DNA from: Algoriphagus marincola DSM 16067
GTDB taxonomy: Bacteria; Bacteroidota; Bacteroidia; Cytophagales; Cyclobacteriaceae
Length of the DNA stretch: 64,000 nucleotides
Assembly (NCBI RefSeq): GCF_000429405.1
Contig: NZ_KE386897.1
Location: forward strand, 132,031-196,030
Direction of reading: 5' to 3'
Below the pieces are notes generated by a model. That model was not told where the DNA came from, made no database searches, and saw only the letters and a list, made by a program, of their open reading frames with translations. Position numbers and translations under genes: made by a program. The stretch's first letter is position 1. Each line of letters starts with the position of its first letter. Shown here in pieces: positions 1 to 8,284 of the stretch.

Positions 1-469
1 ACAGATTTTGGAATGGGACTATGTAGATCCGGACCGTATTGCCGTCTGGGGATGGTCCGGTGGAGGTTCTGCAACCCTAAACTTACTTTTCCAATATCCT
101 GAAATCTACAAAACCGGTATTTCCATTGCCGCCGTAGCGAATCAGTTGACCTATGATAATATCTATCAGGAGCGCTACATGGGATTGCCTCAGGAAAACC
201 TAGAGGATTTTATTGCCGGTTCACCTATCACCCATGCCAAAAACTTGGAAGGAAACCTCCTCTACATCCACGGCACTGCTGACGATAATGTACACTACGC
301 CAATGCGGATATGCTGGTCAATGAACTGATCAAGCATGGAAAAGTATTTCAGTTTATGCCCTATCCGAATCGCTCGCATTCTATCTCCGAAGGAGAAGGA
401 ACCAATGCTCACTTGCGAAAATTGTACACGGATTTCTTGAAGAAACATTGTCCTCCAGGAGGAATTTAA
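1..469 (+). CDS. S9-family prolyl oligopeptidase/DPP IV-like peptidase, C-terminal part
   Basis: The gene enters from beyond the left edge (reading frame starts at base 2) and only the C-terminal catalytic part is present. It carries the alpha/beta-hydrolase nucleophile elbow GWSGGG, then HGTADDNVHY with the catalytic Asp, then NRSHSI with the catalytic His. This order and spacing are typical of the S9 (DPP IV-like) domain, which cuts peptides after proline or similar residues, usually in the periplasm of Bacteroidota. The end CPPGGI is ordinary. Its TAA stop lies at the first unit of the AATTAGG tandem repeat, and the next gene is an M1 peptidase, so the two may act together in peptide use. 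Which S9 subfamily it is cannot be told without the N-terminal propeller. Confidence 0.88.
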   Translation, partial: QILEWDYVDPDRIAVWGWSGGGSATLNLLFQYPEIYKTGISIAAVANQLTYDNIYQERYMGLPQENLEDFIAGSPITHAKNLEGNLLYIHGTADDNVHYANADMLVNELIKHGKVFQFMPYPNRSHSISEGEGTNAHLRKLYTDFLKKHCPPGGI

Positions 470-536
470 TTAGGAATTAGGAATTAGGAATTAGGAATTA
501 GGAATTAGGAATTAGGAATTAGGAATTAGGAATTAG
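468..536. repeat. AATTAGG tandem repeat (about 9.9 units)
   Basis: Nine complete copies of the 7-bp unit AATTAGG and one six-base partial copy lie head to tail with no mismatch. They start in the stop codon of the S9 peptidase and end three bases before the ATG of the M1 peptidase, filling the whole intergenic space. Perfect short units like this change copy number easily by slippage, so the distance between any upstream signal and the M1 start could vary among cells. No promoter or ribosome-binding motif is visible inside it. Confidence 0.95.
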
Positions 537-539
537 TTT

Positions 540-2186
540 ATGTCTATAAGGAAAGACTTTTTGAGATTGATCGGCTGTATGCCTTTGTTCTTTGGGTTAT
601 TTAGTACTGCTATTGCGCAGGATGTCATTACCCGAGCAGATACCTTAAGAGGGAGTATTACTCCAGAGCGAGCTTGGTGGGACTTGAATTACTATCATCT
701 TTCGGTGGAGGTTTTTCCCGAAACACAATCCATTCAGGGAAAAAATCTAGTACGCTATCAAGTCAAGGAGCCTGCACAAACACTTCAAATTGATTTGCAG
801 CAGCCATTGAATATCACTGCAGTCAAGCAGGATGGGGTGGAGCTTTCCTTTAGGCGGGAAGGCGCTGCGCATTTTATTTCACTTCAGAAAAGTCAGGAAA
901 AAGGAGCCTTCAATGAGCTGGAGATTTTTTATGAAGGAAAACCCAAGGTAGCCGTCCGTCCCCCTTGGGATGGGGGGATTACCTGGCAAAAAGACTCAAA
1001 TGGAAAGCATTTTATTGCCAATTCCAATCAGGGGATTGGTTCTAGTATCTGGTGGCCGACCAAAGACCATCCTGCTGATGAAGTGGACAGCATGCTGATT
1101 TCGGTCACTGTTCCCAAAGATCTGATGGATGTGTCCAATGGCCGGCTTCGAAAGGTGGAAGAAAATGGAGATAAAAAAACCTACCATTGGTTTGTCTCCA
1201 ACCCCATCAATGACTATGGAGTCAATATCAGTATTGGAGACTACGTGCACTTTGGGGAAGAGTATGAAGGTGAAAAGGGAAGATTGACGATGGATTATTA
1301 TGTCCTTCGGGAAAATCTAAAAAAAGCCGAAAAGCAATTTCAAGACGCCAGAAAAATGATGGAGGCTTTTGAGCATTGGTTTGGTCCCTATCCATTCTAT
1401 GAAGATGGATTCAAACTCATCGAAGTGCCTTACTTGGGGATGGAGCATCAAAGCGCCGTCACATATGGCAATGGCTATCAAAATGGCTATTTGGGCCGTG
1501 ATCTCAGTGGAACAGGCTGGGGATTGAAATTTGACTTTATCATCATCCATGAGGCTGGTCATGAATGGTTTGCGAATAATATTACCTACCGGGATGTGGC
1601 CGATATGTGGATTCATGAGAGTTTTACCAATTACTCGGAAAGTCTCTTTTTGGACTACCATTTTGGAAAAGAGGCAGGTCAGGAATATGTGCGAGGAACC
1701 CGGATGAATATTGCCAATCAAAGTCCGATTATTGGGATTTATGGGGTGAATCGCAGGGGCTCGGGAGATATGTATTACAAGGGAGGTAATATGCTCAACA
1801 CCCTTCGAGAAATCATTGGGGATGATGAAAAGTGGCGTAACATTCTTCGAGGTTTAAATGAGGAGTTTTATCATCAAACCGTATCGACTCGACAAGTAGA
1901 AAATTACATTTCACAGCAGGTAGGGAAAGATCTTAAGCCCTTTTTTGATCAATATCTGCGAGAGACATCCATCCCTGTTTTGGAATACTATTATTCAGAT
2001 GATAAAACGCTGAACTATCGCTGGACGAGCTGTGTGCCTGCATTTGACATGCCGGTGGACGTGACTTTGGGAGAGGAGAAAATCCGATTGCAACCCAGAA
2101 CTAGTTGGCAGGAGATTTCCGTCAAAAGGCAGGAGGAACTGGTTTTGGATCCAGATTATTACGTTGGAGTTTCAAAAATGAGGTAA
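540..2186 (+). CDS. M1-family metallopeptidase (aminopeptidase N-like)
   Basis: A 548-residue zinc aminopeptidase of the M1 (gluzincin) family. An N-terminal signal peptide (hydrophobic core about 10-25, ending AIAQD) predicts export. The substrate-binding GxMEN-type motif appears as GMEHQ (Met301-Glu302), followed by the zinc site HEAGHEW at His337-His341 with the third ligand in the downstream WIHESFTNYSE. The protein is shorter than classical PepN (about 870), matching the exported M1 group that lacks the long C-terminal helical domain. It would remove N-terminal residues from peptides and follows an S9 peptidase. The start follows the tandem repeat directly with no Shine-Dalgarno sequence. 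Confidence 0.9.
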   Translation: MSIRKDFLRLIGCMPLFFGLFSTAIAQDVITRADTLRGSITPERAWWDLNYYHLSVEVFPETQSIQGKNLVRYQVKEPAQTLQIDLQQPLNITAVKQDGVELSFRREGAAHFISLQKSQEKGAFNELEIFYEGKPKVAVRPPWDGGITWQKDSNGKHFIANSNQGIGSSIWWPTKDHPADEVDSMLISVTVPKDLMDVSNGRLRKVEENGDKKTYHWFVSNPINDYGVNISIGDYVHFGEEYEGEKGRLTMDYYVLRENLKKAEKQFQDARKMMEAFEHWFGPYPFYEDGFKLIEVPYLGMEHQSAVTYGNGYQNGYLGRDLSGTGWGLKFDFIIIHEAGHEWFANNITYRDVADMWIHESFTNYSESLFLDYHFGKEAGQEYVRGTRMNIANQSPIIGIYGVNRRGSGDMYYKGGNMLNTLREIIGDDEKWRNILRGLNEEFYHQTVSTRQVENYISQQVGKDLKPFFDQYLRETSIPVLEYYYSDDKTLNYRWTSCVPAFDMPVDVTLGEEKIRLQPRTSWQEISVKRQEELVLDPDYYVGVSKMR

Positions 2187-2349
2187 ATGGGAGAAGGAAG
2201 TGGGCAGGTGGAAATAGGAAGATGGGAGCTTGAAGAAAGGAGTAGGAAGTGTGGAATTTAGTGTAGGTTTTTAAAATTAATCTCAGGAAATTGAAACACA
2301 GTCAAAAAATGTCTTCGTGGAAATAGCGTAAATTCTGTCAAAGGGCAAT

Positions 2350-3204
2350 TTACTTAAGTCTTGCCACCATAATTCCGGATTGGCTTCTATTCCCGGCCAA
2401 ATAATCATGCAGGGGCTTTTCGGAGATTTCTACCTCCTGATTGGCCGAACTCGCATGCATCAAATGGATTCGACCGTTCTGCTCAACGGCAAATCCCACG
2501 TGTACCATATCCAGATTGGAAATAGAGGTAGTGATGGCGATTAAATCACCGGATTGGATTTGGCTTTCATGGGCACTGATTTGATCTTTGGGGATGAAAA
2601 AATACTCCCGAAGCCGGATAGAAGCTTCAATATTTTGTAAACGCTCGACATTTTCCCGATCGCTAAGTTGGGGATAAAACTGTGGGTTTTCAGTCATAAA
2701 GGTCGGATTGTTTTCATAGAGAATCCCTCCGATTTGCTCAGAGATATCTGTCAAAATTCCTTTTTCCTGATTGACGGCAATCCAGTCTGAGAAATAGTGA
2801 AGTCTTGATGTATAACCCTCGTTTTTGCCATTTCGATAACGTAGCGTTTCGAGCTCCTTTTCAAAAGTCTCAAAATCGTTTTTTCCTTCTTTGGCCATTC
2901 TTGCCAAGGTGACCACCGTTTCCAGATAAGTTGTGCAGTCGACTCCCTGCAGGTCAATGACCAATCGTTCCGGCCCGGGGATTTCCAAGGTTTTTTCTAC
3001 GTAGGGAGTGCCCATAAAGCTTTTCCCGATTTCCACGACTAATTCGTTTTTGGAGGAATTGGCATCTAAAGTGGGCAGGAGTTCAAGAGCCTTCTCCAGT
3101 CTTGCTCGGGATTCGGGTGTGCAGACGGTTTGGCCTTGTATTGAGAAAGGAATGAAAAGTAAAGATACCAGAATGAAGGTTTTGAATTCTTTGATTTTGT
3201 GCAT
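2350..3204 (-). CDS. DUF1460 domain protein, probable cell-wall amidase-like enzyme
   Basis: A 284-residue exported protein with signal peptide (residues 1-24, cut near QGQT). The motif GVDCTTYLE around residue 88 is the hallmark of DUF1460, an NlpC/P60-like papain fold found mostly in Bacteroidota; the Cys is the expected nucleophile. The later segment with DLIAITTS and DMVHVGFAV supplies the His side of the active site, and LMHASS resembles the family's closing motif. Characterised relatives are N-acetylmuramoyl-L-alanine amidase-like, so a role in peptidoglycan trimming or muropeptide recycling is likely, although the substrate is unproven. It stands alone: the M1 peptidase gene converges on it and the envelope operon terminator lies upstream. 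Confidence 0.82.
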   Translation of the reverse strand: MHKIKEFKTFILVSLLFIPFSIQGQTVCTPESRARLEKALELLPTLDANSSKNELVVEIGKSFMGTPYVEKTLEIPGPERLVIDLQGVDCTTYLETVVTLARMAKEGKNDFETFEKELETLRYRNGKNEGYTSRLHYFSDWIAVNQEKGILTDISEQIGGILYENNPTFMTENPQFYPQLSDRENVERLQNIEASIRLREYFFIPKDQISAHESQIQSGDLIAITTSISNLDMVHVGFAVEQNGRIHLMHASSANQEVEISEKPLHDYLAGNRSQSGIMVARLK

Positions 3205-3267
3205 AGTTCAAATTTAGGCTTTTGCTTCAATTTGGTCCTTCATTTTTAAATCAATTCGATGAAAAGA

Positions 3268-3292
3268 AAAAAGCGGCCAAAAGCCGCTTTTA
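3268..3292 (-). terminator. Rho-independent terminator of the envelope operon
   Basis: A stem of AAAAAGCGGC against GCCGCTTTT with a 5-base loop. On the minus strand it is followed by a run of T, and it lies 18 bases past the stop of the last envelope-operon gene. Confidence 0.85.
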
Positions 3293-3309
3293 TCAATTCT
3301 ATTCAAATC

Positions 3310-3927
3310 TTAGAATATATTAAATTTCAGTCCTATATATCCGGTCAGTCCAGAGAGATCGGATTGGTTGAAATTCCGATATTCCATATTTCCAACGATT
3401 CGATAGCCAGCACCGGCATTAAGTGAGACTAGTCGGTGGAGGTTGATTTCAATCAGGGCTGAAGGCTCTACCTGGAAGAAATTGGCTTCTCCCAATCCTG
3501 CCTCACCGATTTCATTATCCATCTGCACTTCACCATACCCGATGTATAGCGGAAAAGTCAAGTGAACTAGTTTGCTGGCATTCCAGGTGTATTCTGCAAA
3601 TCCACCGACAGTCCAATAGTCCATATACACATTAGGAACTGTTTCGCTTTGGGGCACCATATCATTCATGGAAGTGCTGAAATAGGCACCAAATGAAATT
3701 TGATCTTTGATGCTGACACCTGCTCGCAGATTGAATAGGGTAGCACCAGCACCGTCCATTTGGGTGAATCCAAATGAAGGAGCGACAAATACACCGAGGT
3801 TTTCAGTATTGATCGGTTCGCCTTTTTGGAAAAGCGTCTGAGGTTCATCATTGCTTTGTGCTACTGTGAAAACAGGATTAGTGACAGAAAGCAGGAAAAG
3901 GGCTAAAACTACTAGTTGGTTTTTCAT
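3310..3927 (-). CDS. Outer-membrane beta-barrel-like protein, paralogue A
   Basis: A 205-residue protein with a signal peptide (MKNQLVVLALFLLSVT, cut near VAQS) and alternating hydrophobic/aromatic strands ending in a C-terminal aromatic residue (KFNIF), as in small outer-membrane barrels. It is a clear paralogue of the gene two places upstream: both have NLGVFVxP, a K/D-x-I-SxGxY/F segment, the SKxVHxTFPL strand and the EVNLHR-AxLxAGxGYR strand. Function unknown. It is the last gene of a minus-strand operon (barrel, small lipoprotein, barrel) that ends at the hairpin just downstream. No catalytic motif is present. Confidence 0.75.
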   Translation of the reverse strand: MKNQLVVLALFLLSVTNPVFTVAQSNDEPQTLFQKGEPINTENLGVFVAPSFGFTQMDGAGATLFNLRAGVSIKDQISFGAYFSTSMNDMVPQSETVPNVYMDYWTVGGFAEYTWNASKLVHLTFPLYIGYGEVQMDNEIGEAGLGEANFFQVEPSALIEINLHRLVSLNAGAGYRIVGNMEYRNFNQSDLSGLTGYIGLKFNIF

Positions 3928-3969
3928 TTTGAGGTAGTTTAAAATTAGGTTTAATAGGAATTTTGTGGT

Positions 3970-4398
3970 TTAGAATTCAAATACGAGCCTTTCAAAATCG
4001 CCATCATCGTCATCGTCTTCAAAGGTGAGACGATTGTTGGCCTTTCCTCGGAAGTACCAGTCATCATCCAAGTCATCCAGAATGGAAGTGGGAGGAAAGT
4101 CCAATTCCAACTCAGTCTGCCCATCGTCTCTGAAAACACGATAGGATCCTTCAATGACTTCATTTCCTCGGGTGGCGGTGACAGTACCGTCTGTAGAAAA
4201 GCGGAAAAGAAAATCATCAACTTCATCCGTTTCATCTTCTCCGTCGTCGATATATTGTACGATTCTTAGTCCTGAGGTAATATTCAGATCATTGCGAAGT
4301 TGCTCTGCTCCAATATCTGAGGTGCTGGAACTGCTATTTCCATCCAGGTCACAGGAAATTAGGGCTAGACAGAATAGAACAATTGGTAGTCGGTTCAT
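3970..4398 (-). CDS. Small acidic lipoprotein, function unknown
   Basis: A 142-residue protein with a lipoprotein signal (MNRLPIVLFCLALISCDLD; lipid-anchored Cys in LISC). The rest is unusually acidic, with Asp-rich stretches (DDGEDETDEVDDF, and DDDDDGDFE near the C-terminus) that could bind Ca2+, although no defined EF-hand is visible. The middle resembles lipocalin-like two-strand repeats (FRFSTDGTVTATRGNEVIEGSYRV). It sits between two paralogous barrel genes, 4 bases after the first, so co-expression is nearly certain. I do not recognise a named family. Confidence 0.72.
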   Translation of the reverse strand: MNRLPIVLFCLALISCDLDGNSSSSTSDIGAEQLRNDLNITSGLRIVQYIDDGEDETDEVDDFLFRFSTDGTVTATRGNEVIEGSYRVFRDDGQTELELDFPPTSILDDLDDDWYFRGKANNRLTFEDDDDDGDFERLVFEF

Positions 4399-4402
4399 AG
4401 TT

Positions 4403-5035
4403 TTATTGGTTTTTAAGTTGTTTGAAATTGAATACGCCCATTTTTAGTCCGATCTGGAAAGTCAGGGCATTGCCTGCCTCAGGGACTCCTGGGAAATCTT
4501 CGATGGATCCGGTCATCACCCGGTAGCCCAGCCCTGCATGCAGACGTGCAAAGCGATGTAGGTTCACCTCCACCTGAGCGCCTGGCTCTACAAAGAGGGT
4601 CTTGGTTTCCTCATAGTCAAAATCTCTTCCTTCCTCATCTACTTCGAGCTCCATGATTCCAAATGCTAGTGGAAAGGTAAAGTGTACCATTTTTGAAGCC
4701 TGAAGCGTGTACTCGATAAAACCTCCTGCCTGGTAAGAGTCCACATGGGCTCGTGCCGGAAGAATGTTTTCGAATGAGGCTGGTCGGATATCGTTGATCA
4801 TTTGACCGTAAAATCCACCTATACTTATTTTGTCGCCGAAGGTAAGCCCTCCTCGGAAAAGGAAGTAGCCGGTGTTTTCACCTGCCACCTGGGTCGCCTG
4901 AAATCCTGGGTCTACAAATACACCCAAATTGGAGAATGAAAGCTTGCCATCGAAGAGTGTCTCTGGATCTTCCTGAGCTTTTAGGCTTGTCAATGATAAA
5001 CTGAGGAATGCGATAAACAAAAAGACTTTTTTCAT
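4403..5035 (-). CDS. Outer-membrane beta-barrel-like protein, paralogue B
   Basis: A 210-residue exported protein (signal MKKVFLFIAFLSLSLTSLKAQ). It shares strand order and motifs with paralogue A downstream, with which it probably arose by duplication: NLGVFVDPGF, GDKISIGGFYGQMINDI, SKMVHFTFPL, VNLHRFARLHAGLGYR. It is the first gene of the three-gene operon. Its start lies 132 bases from the ATG of the divergent ECF sigma factor, so the sigma factor may control it; this is inferred from position only. Function unknown. Confidence 0.75.
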   Translation of the reverse strand: MKKVFLFIAFLSLSLTSLKAQEDPETLFDGKLSFSNLGVFVDPGFQATQVAGENTGYFLFRGGLTFGDKISIGGFYGQMINDIRPASFENILPARAHVDSYQAGGFIEYTLQASKMVHFTFPLAFGIMELEVDEEGRDFDYEETKTLFVEPGAQVEVNLHRFARLHAGLGYRVMTGSIEDFPGVPEAGNALTFQIGLKMGVFNFKQLKNQ

Positions 5036-5115
5036 GGTAGTATGTGCAATTAGTTTGTTTTGCTTCCATTACGATGGGATCAATTCAAACAGTTGCCTGA
5101 GGTAGAAAATATTTT

Positions 5116-5150
5116 TTTGAGAAGGGGAGGCAACTCTTTATATACGTTTG
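5116..5150 (+). promoter_or_regulatory. Bacteroidota-type promoter of the ECF sigma gene
   Basis: TTTG at 5116-5119 and TACGTTTG at 5143-5150 fit the -33 (TTTG) and -7 (TAnnTTTG) elements, with 23 bases between them, slightly longer than usual. Transcription would start near 5157, 11 bases before the ATG at 5168, which supports that start over the longer frame. Confidence 0.5.
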
Positions 5151-5167
5151 ATCGTGATACCCTTGAA

Positions 5168-5740
5168 ATGAATCTACCCAACTCACAGGATTTACAAGAT
5201 TTGATCCGAGACTGCCAAAATGGTAAGCGAAAAGCCCAGGAAAGGCTTTTCAAGCTTGCCTACCCTTTAGCAATCTCCGTTAGCAAACGCTACACGCGTG
5301 ATTTGGACGAAGCCCAATCAGTGGTCAATGAGGGTATGCTGAAGGTTTTCAGGCAATTGGATCAGTATTCGCCCGAACTCAGCTTTGGGGGTTGGATCCG
5401 GAGAATCATGGTGAATGCCTCGATTGATCACTATCGCCGACTCAAGCGCTATCAGGATCGATACACGGACTACGAAGGAGAGGAGAGTGCTATGATTTTC
5501 GATGAAGAGATTCTGGAAAAAATCAGTGCAGATGAAATTCTGATGCTTGTGCAAGAGTTGCCACCGGCATATCGGATGGTTTTCTCTCTCTACGCCGTAG
5601 AAGGCTACAATCATCGTGAAATCGCTGAGGAACTCGGAATCTCCGAAGGTACTTCCAAGTCAAATTATTCTAAGGCCAAGGCAAAACTGCAAAAAGCATT
5701 GGCAAATCAGCACATTATCAAGCAGCAAAATCATGGATAA
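5168..5740 (+). CDS. ECF-type RNA polymerase sigma-70 factor
   Basis: A 190-residue sigma factor with region 2 (roughly residues 25-95: LAISVSKRYTRDLDEAQSVVNEGMLKVFRQL, then SFGGWIRRIMVNASIDHYR) and region 4 (about 125-180: LPPAYRMVFSLYAVEGYNHREIAEELGISEGTSKSNYSKAKAKL), the helix-turn-helix that reads the -35 element. It directs RNA polymerase to a small regulon. The frame is open back to 5060, but the ATG at 5168 fits family length and lies just behind a promoter-like sequence, so I use it. The last 8 bases overlap the next gene, a membrane protein that is probably its regulatory partner. Confidence 0.88.
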   Translation: MNLPNSQDLQDLIRDCQNGKRKAQERLFKLAYPLAISVSKRYTRDLDEAQSVVNEGMLKVFRQLDQYSPELSFGGWIRRIMVNASIDHYRRLKRYQDRYTDYEGEESAMIFDEEILEKISADEILMLVQELPPAYRMVFSLYAVEGYNHREIAEELGISEGTSKSNYSKAKAKLQKALANQHIIKQQNHG

Positions 5741-7106
5741 GCGAGATAATTTTGAAGAGAAAATAAAAGCTAAACTAGAGGAGGTTTCCGGTAATGAGGC
5801 CGATCAGGCGTGGCAGAGTTTTGCTCCGCTTCTGAATCCTCCGGCTATTCCATTTTGGAAGCATTGGAGCATGCCGTACTTATTTGCATCGGTACTCTTT
5901 CTCACTTCCCTCGCATGGCATCAGTGGGGTGAAAAAACTTCACAGGAGATCGCTCAGATGGAGGCCAACCCTGTACTTACTGCTACAGACACGGTATTTA
6001 GAAGAGATACGGTTTATGTGGTCGATACAGTTTTTGTTTACAAAAAGGTGTATCTGAATGAAGTTCAAAGCTATCAGTCAGCCTTTGGTTTAGGTTCTTT
6101 CGATAAAGGTGATTTTCAAAATTCAGTTTCTGAAACGTTGAATTCATCCACAGCGCAGAGCAAAAATGATTTTGAATTTGGAAAAAAAGAAAAAGGGATT
6201 TCTGATCAAAAGAATGTCACAGATTCTACTTCAATTTCAGAAGAAGTCGAGTTTGCGCCTAAATTATATCAGGAAGATTCAAGCCAAATTTCCATTGGGA
6301 AATTAATAGTGCAGACGGGAAATCCTATGATGCCCGGCTTGAATTCTCAGCAGCAAGCCAATTCCACTCCAGTACGAAGAAGTATGGCTGCTCCATCGGT
6401 TGCTCCTCAAGAAAAATATGTTTTCAAATCCGAAAAGGAATTCGTAGAAGGAGATACCAGCAATCTCAATCAGGCACCTATATCAGTCAAAAGCAAGCCA
6501 ATGCTTCATCTCGAATTGGGTGGGTCCTTGCTTTTCCCGATTAGCAATTTGGTGGAATACTATACCCCCTTCCAACAAAACATTCATTTGGGTCTCGAAT
6601 GGGAAAGTGGCTGGGGTGTTTACCTTGGAGCTATTCGAAATAATGTCGAAGGCGAACTGGACGATGAAGAAATCCTCTCCCTGCCATCTTCAGTAGTAAA
6701 TGAGCTTCCCAATATTCCTTCCGATATTAATTCCTTGGATGAAATATATTTTACCAATCATCAGTGGTTTTTTCCACTAGAACTTAGATGGAGAAGTTTG
6801 TATTATGGTGGGTTTAGCTTCGAAAGTAGTTTTGGTTTGATGGGAAATTATTTGACTAAGCAGGAATTTATCTATGAGTTTGAAAATTTCTCCGAGGTGG
6901 AATATCAATTGGGGAGCACTACTTCCAGCGAATTCAATCTTAGCCATTTGAGGATGGGCATTGGTACCAATTACCTGATGTCCAAACGCCTTGGATTTTT
7001 CTTGAGAAGTCACTATTGGCTTCCGATTTCTCGGCCTGGTCTGTTAAAGGACAGGATGCAAGGCTTGGAAGTAGGGATAGGAGTAAATGTTTTCTTGGGT
7101 AAATAA
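5733..7106 (+). CDS. Membrane-anchored protein with barrel-like C-terminus, probable sigma partner
   Basis: A 457-residue protein read from the ATG at 5733, which overlaps the sigma stop by 8 bases and implies translational coupling; a longer frame from 5616 would run deep inside the sigma gene and is rejected. Layout: acidic cytoplasmic N-terminus (about 1-45), one membrane segment (MPYLFASVLFLTSLAWHQW), a periplasmic stretch with a repeated DTVF/DTVY pattern (FRRDTVYVVDTVFVYKK), a low-complexity linker, and a C-terminal half of aromatic alternating strands ending GIGVNVFLGK that resembles an 8-strand outer-membrane barrel. The N-terminal half looks like an anti-sigma anchor, but no zinc-binding HxxxCxxC motif is present. 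Role inferred from overlap with the sigma gene. Confidence 0.7.
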   Translation: MDKRDNFEEKIKAKLEEVSGNEADQAWQSFAPLLNPPAIPFWKHWSMPYLFASVLFLTSLAWHQWGEKTSQEIAQMEANPVLTATDTVFRRDTVYVVDTVFVYKKVYLNEVQSYQSAFGLGSFDKGDFQNSVSETLNSSTAQSKNDFEFGKKEKGISDQKNVTDSTSISEEVEFAPKLYQEDSSQISIGKLIVQTGNPMMPGLNSQQQANSTPVRRSMAAPSVAPQEKYVFKSEKEFVEGDTSNLNQAPISVKSKPMLHLELGGSLLFPISNLVEYYTPFQQNIHLGLEWESGWGVYLGAIRNNVEGELDDEEILSLPSSVVNELPNIPSDINSLDEIYFTNHQWFFPLELRWRSLYYGGFSFESSFGLMGNYLTKQEFIYEFENFSEVEYQLGSTTSSEFNLSHLRMGIGTNYLMSKRLGFFLRSHYWLPISRPGLLKDRMQGLEVGIGVNVFLGK

Positions 7107-7161
7107 TTTCTCCAGGTGATTAAGTTGGAAAAGCCTTGGTCTATCTATTAAATCATTTGTT

Positions 7162-7920
7162 TTAGAAAAATAAGGTAAGAATTAGATAGAAAAGAGAGGG
7201 ACAAAGTAGGCAACCAACTCCTGTGTAGAAAGTGGCAGTTACGGCACCATAGGGAACTAGTTTGGGGTCTGTTGCAGCTAATCCTGCAGCTACCCCACTC
7301 GAAGTGCCCATGATTCCTCCGAATGCCATGGCCGACTCTGGACTATAGAGTCCGATTTTTTTAGCTGCAATTGGGGTGAAAATCGTAACAGCGATGGTTT
7401 TTACAACGCCGATAGCAATACTCAAGGCAATTACCTCCGATGAAGCGCCAACAGCTGCACCAGTGATCGGGCCGACGATGTAGGTACAAGCACCTGCACC
7501 AATGGTACACAAACTGGCAGCATCCCGAATACCCCAAGCAAAGGCAAGTCCAACCCCCAGGAAAAAAAACAAGACTATGCCCATCAATAAGGAAACTAAA
7601 CCCAACCAACCTGCCTTTCGAATAAGCTCCAGATTTGCTCCCAATGCTGTGGCCACTATCGTAAAATCCCGAAACATCGAGCCACCCAAAATACCCACTC
7701 CGGCAAAAAGTGAAAGGTCAGAGATTCCTTTTTCTCCCTCAGTCCAAACCCCTCCCAAGTAGCCTAAAACAAGACCTAGAAAGATAGAAACCGCGGAACC
7801 AGGGACTTTAGAACGGAAAAGGTTTTTTGAAAGAAAATCTCCAATGATAAAAACAAATCCAATGACCACGAAACCAAAAATCAGCCCGTTTTTTTCGATG
7901 AGTTCAAGTAGCTTATCCAT
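7162..7920 (-). CDS. madM: Malonate transporter subunit MadM
   Basis: A 252-residue, strongly hydrophobic protein with about seven to eight membrane segments and glycine-rich family motifs (ILGGSMFRDFTIVATALG, TIGAGACTYIVGPITGAAVGASSEVIALSIAIG, GGIMGTSSGVAAGLAATDP). This matches MadM, the larger subunit of the two-component Na+-coupled malonate carrier. It is the last gene of matB-madL-madM and overlaps the madL stop by 8 bases, as expected for subunits made in a fixed ratio. With the synthetase upstream it brings malonate in for activation to malonyl-CoA. Confidence 0.88.
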   Translation of the reverse strand: MDKLLELIEKNGLIFGFVVIGFVFIIGDFLSKNLFRSKVPGSAVSIFLGLVLGYLGGVWTEGEKGISDLSLFAGVGILGGSMFRDFTIVATALGANLELIRKAGWLGLVSLLMGIVLFFFLGVGLAFAWGIRDAASLCTIGAGACTYIVGPITGAAVGASSEVIALSIAIGVVKTIAVTIFTPIAAKKIGLYSPESAMAFGGIMGTSSGVAAGLAATDPKLVPYGAVTATFYTGVGCLLCPSLFYLILTLFF

Positions 7921-8281
7921 GTGGCGGGCGATTGAATTTTTTCATAATCCAAGGAAAGATGAGGAAACCAGCCATAACGGGAATTATTCCTGCAATCAGT
8001 GCCAAACTTCCAGAAGAAACTGCGGATTTTACATTCAAACTAGCTGCCATGGCGATGACAACGGGGATATACATTTTGCTCCAAAAAGCAATGCCTTCGG
8101 TCATTGCGGGGCTCATTCTGTTTTTTTGGACCAACCATTCCTTGCCTAGCATTAAGAAAATCATGGCAAAGCCCACACCACCAACATTTGCCTGGATTCC
8201 TAGCCAATCCCCCAAAAGTACTCCCACCCATTGTCCGAGGATAAAGGCAAGGGCAAGCAGAGCTACTCCGTAAATAGTCAT
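7913..8281 (-). CDS. madL: Malonate transporter subunit MadL
   Basis: A 122-residue membrane protein with four hydrophobic segments and motifs LGDWLGIQANVGGVGFAM and MTEGIAFWSKMYIPVVIAMAASLNV, typical of MadL, the small partner of MadM. It starts 3 bases after the matB stop and overlaps madM, so the three genes form one tight transcript. It is needed together with MadM for malonate:cation symport in characterised bacteria. Confidence 0.88.
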   Translation of the reverse strand: MTIYGVALLALAFILGQWVGVLLGDWLGIQANVGGVGFAMIFLMLGKEWLVQKNRMSPAMTEGIAFWSKMYIPVVIAMAASLNVKSAVSSGSLALIAGIIPVMAGFLIFPWIMKKFNRPPHG

Positions 8282-8284
8282 GAT

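Noticed and set aside
468-536. CRISPR or coding repeat
   Set aside because: A 7-bp head-to-tail tract without spacers lies after a stop codon, so it is a simple tandem repeat.
7162-8281. LrgA/LrgB-like pair instead of MadLM
   Set aside because: Glycine motifs and the neighbouring acyl-CoA synthetase fit the malonate carrier better.
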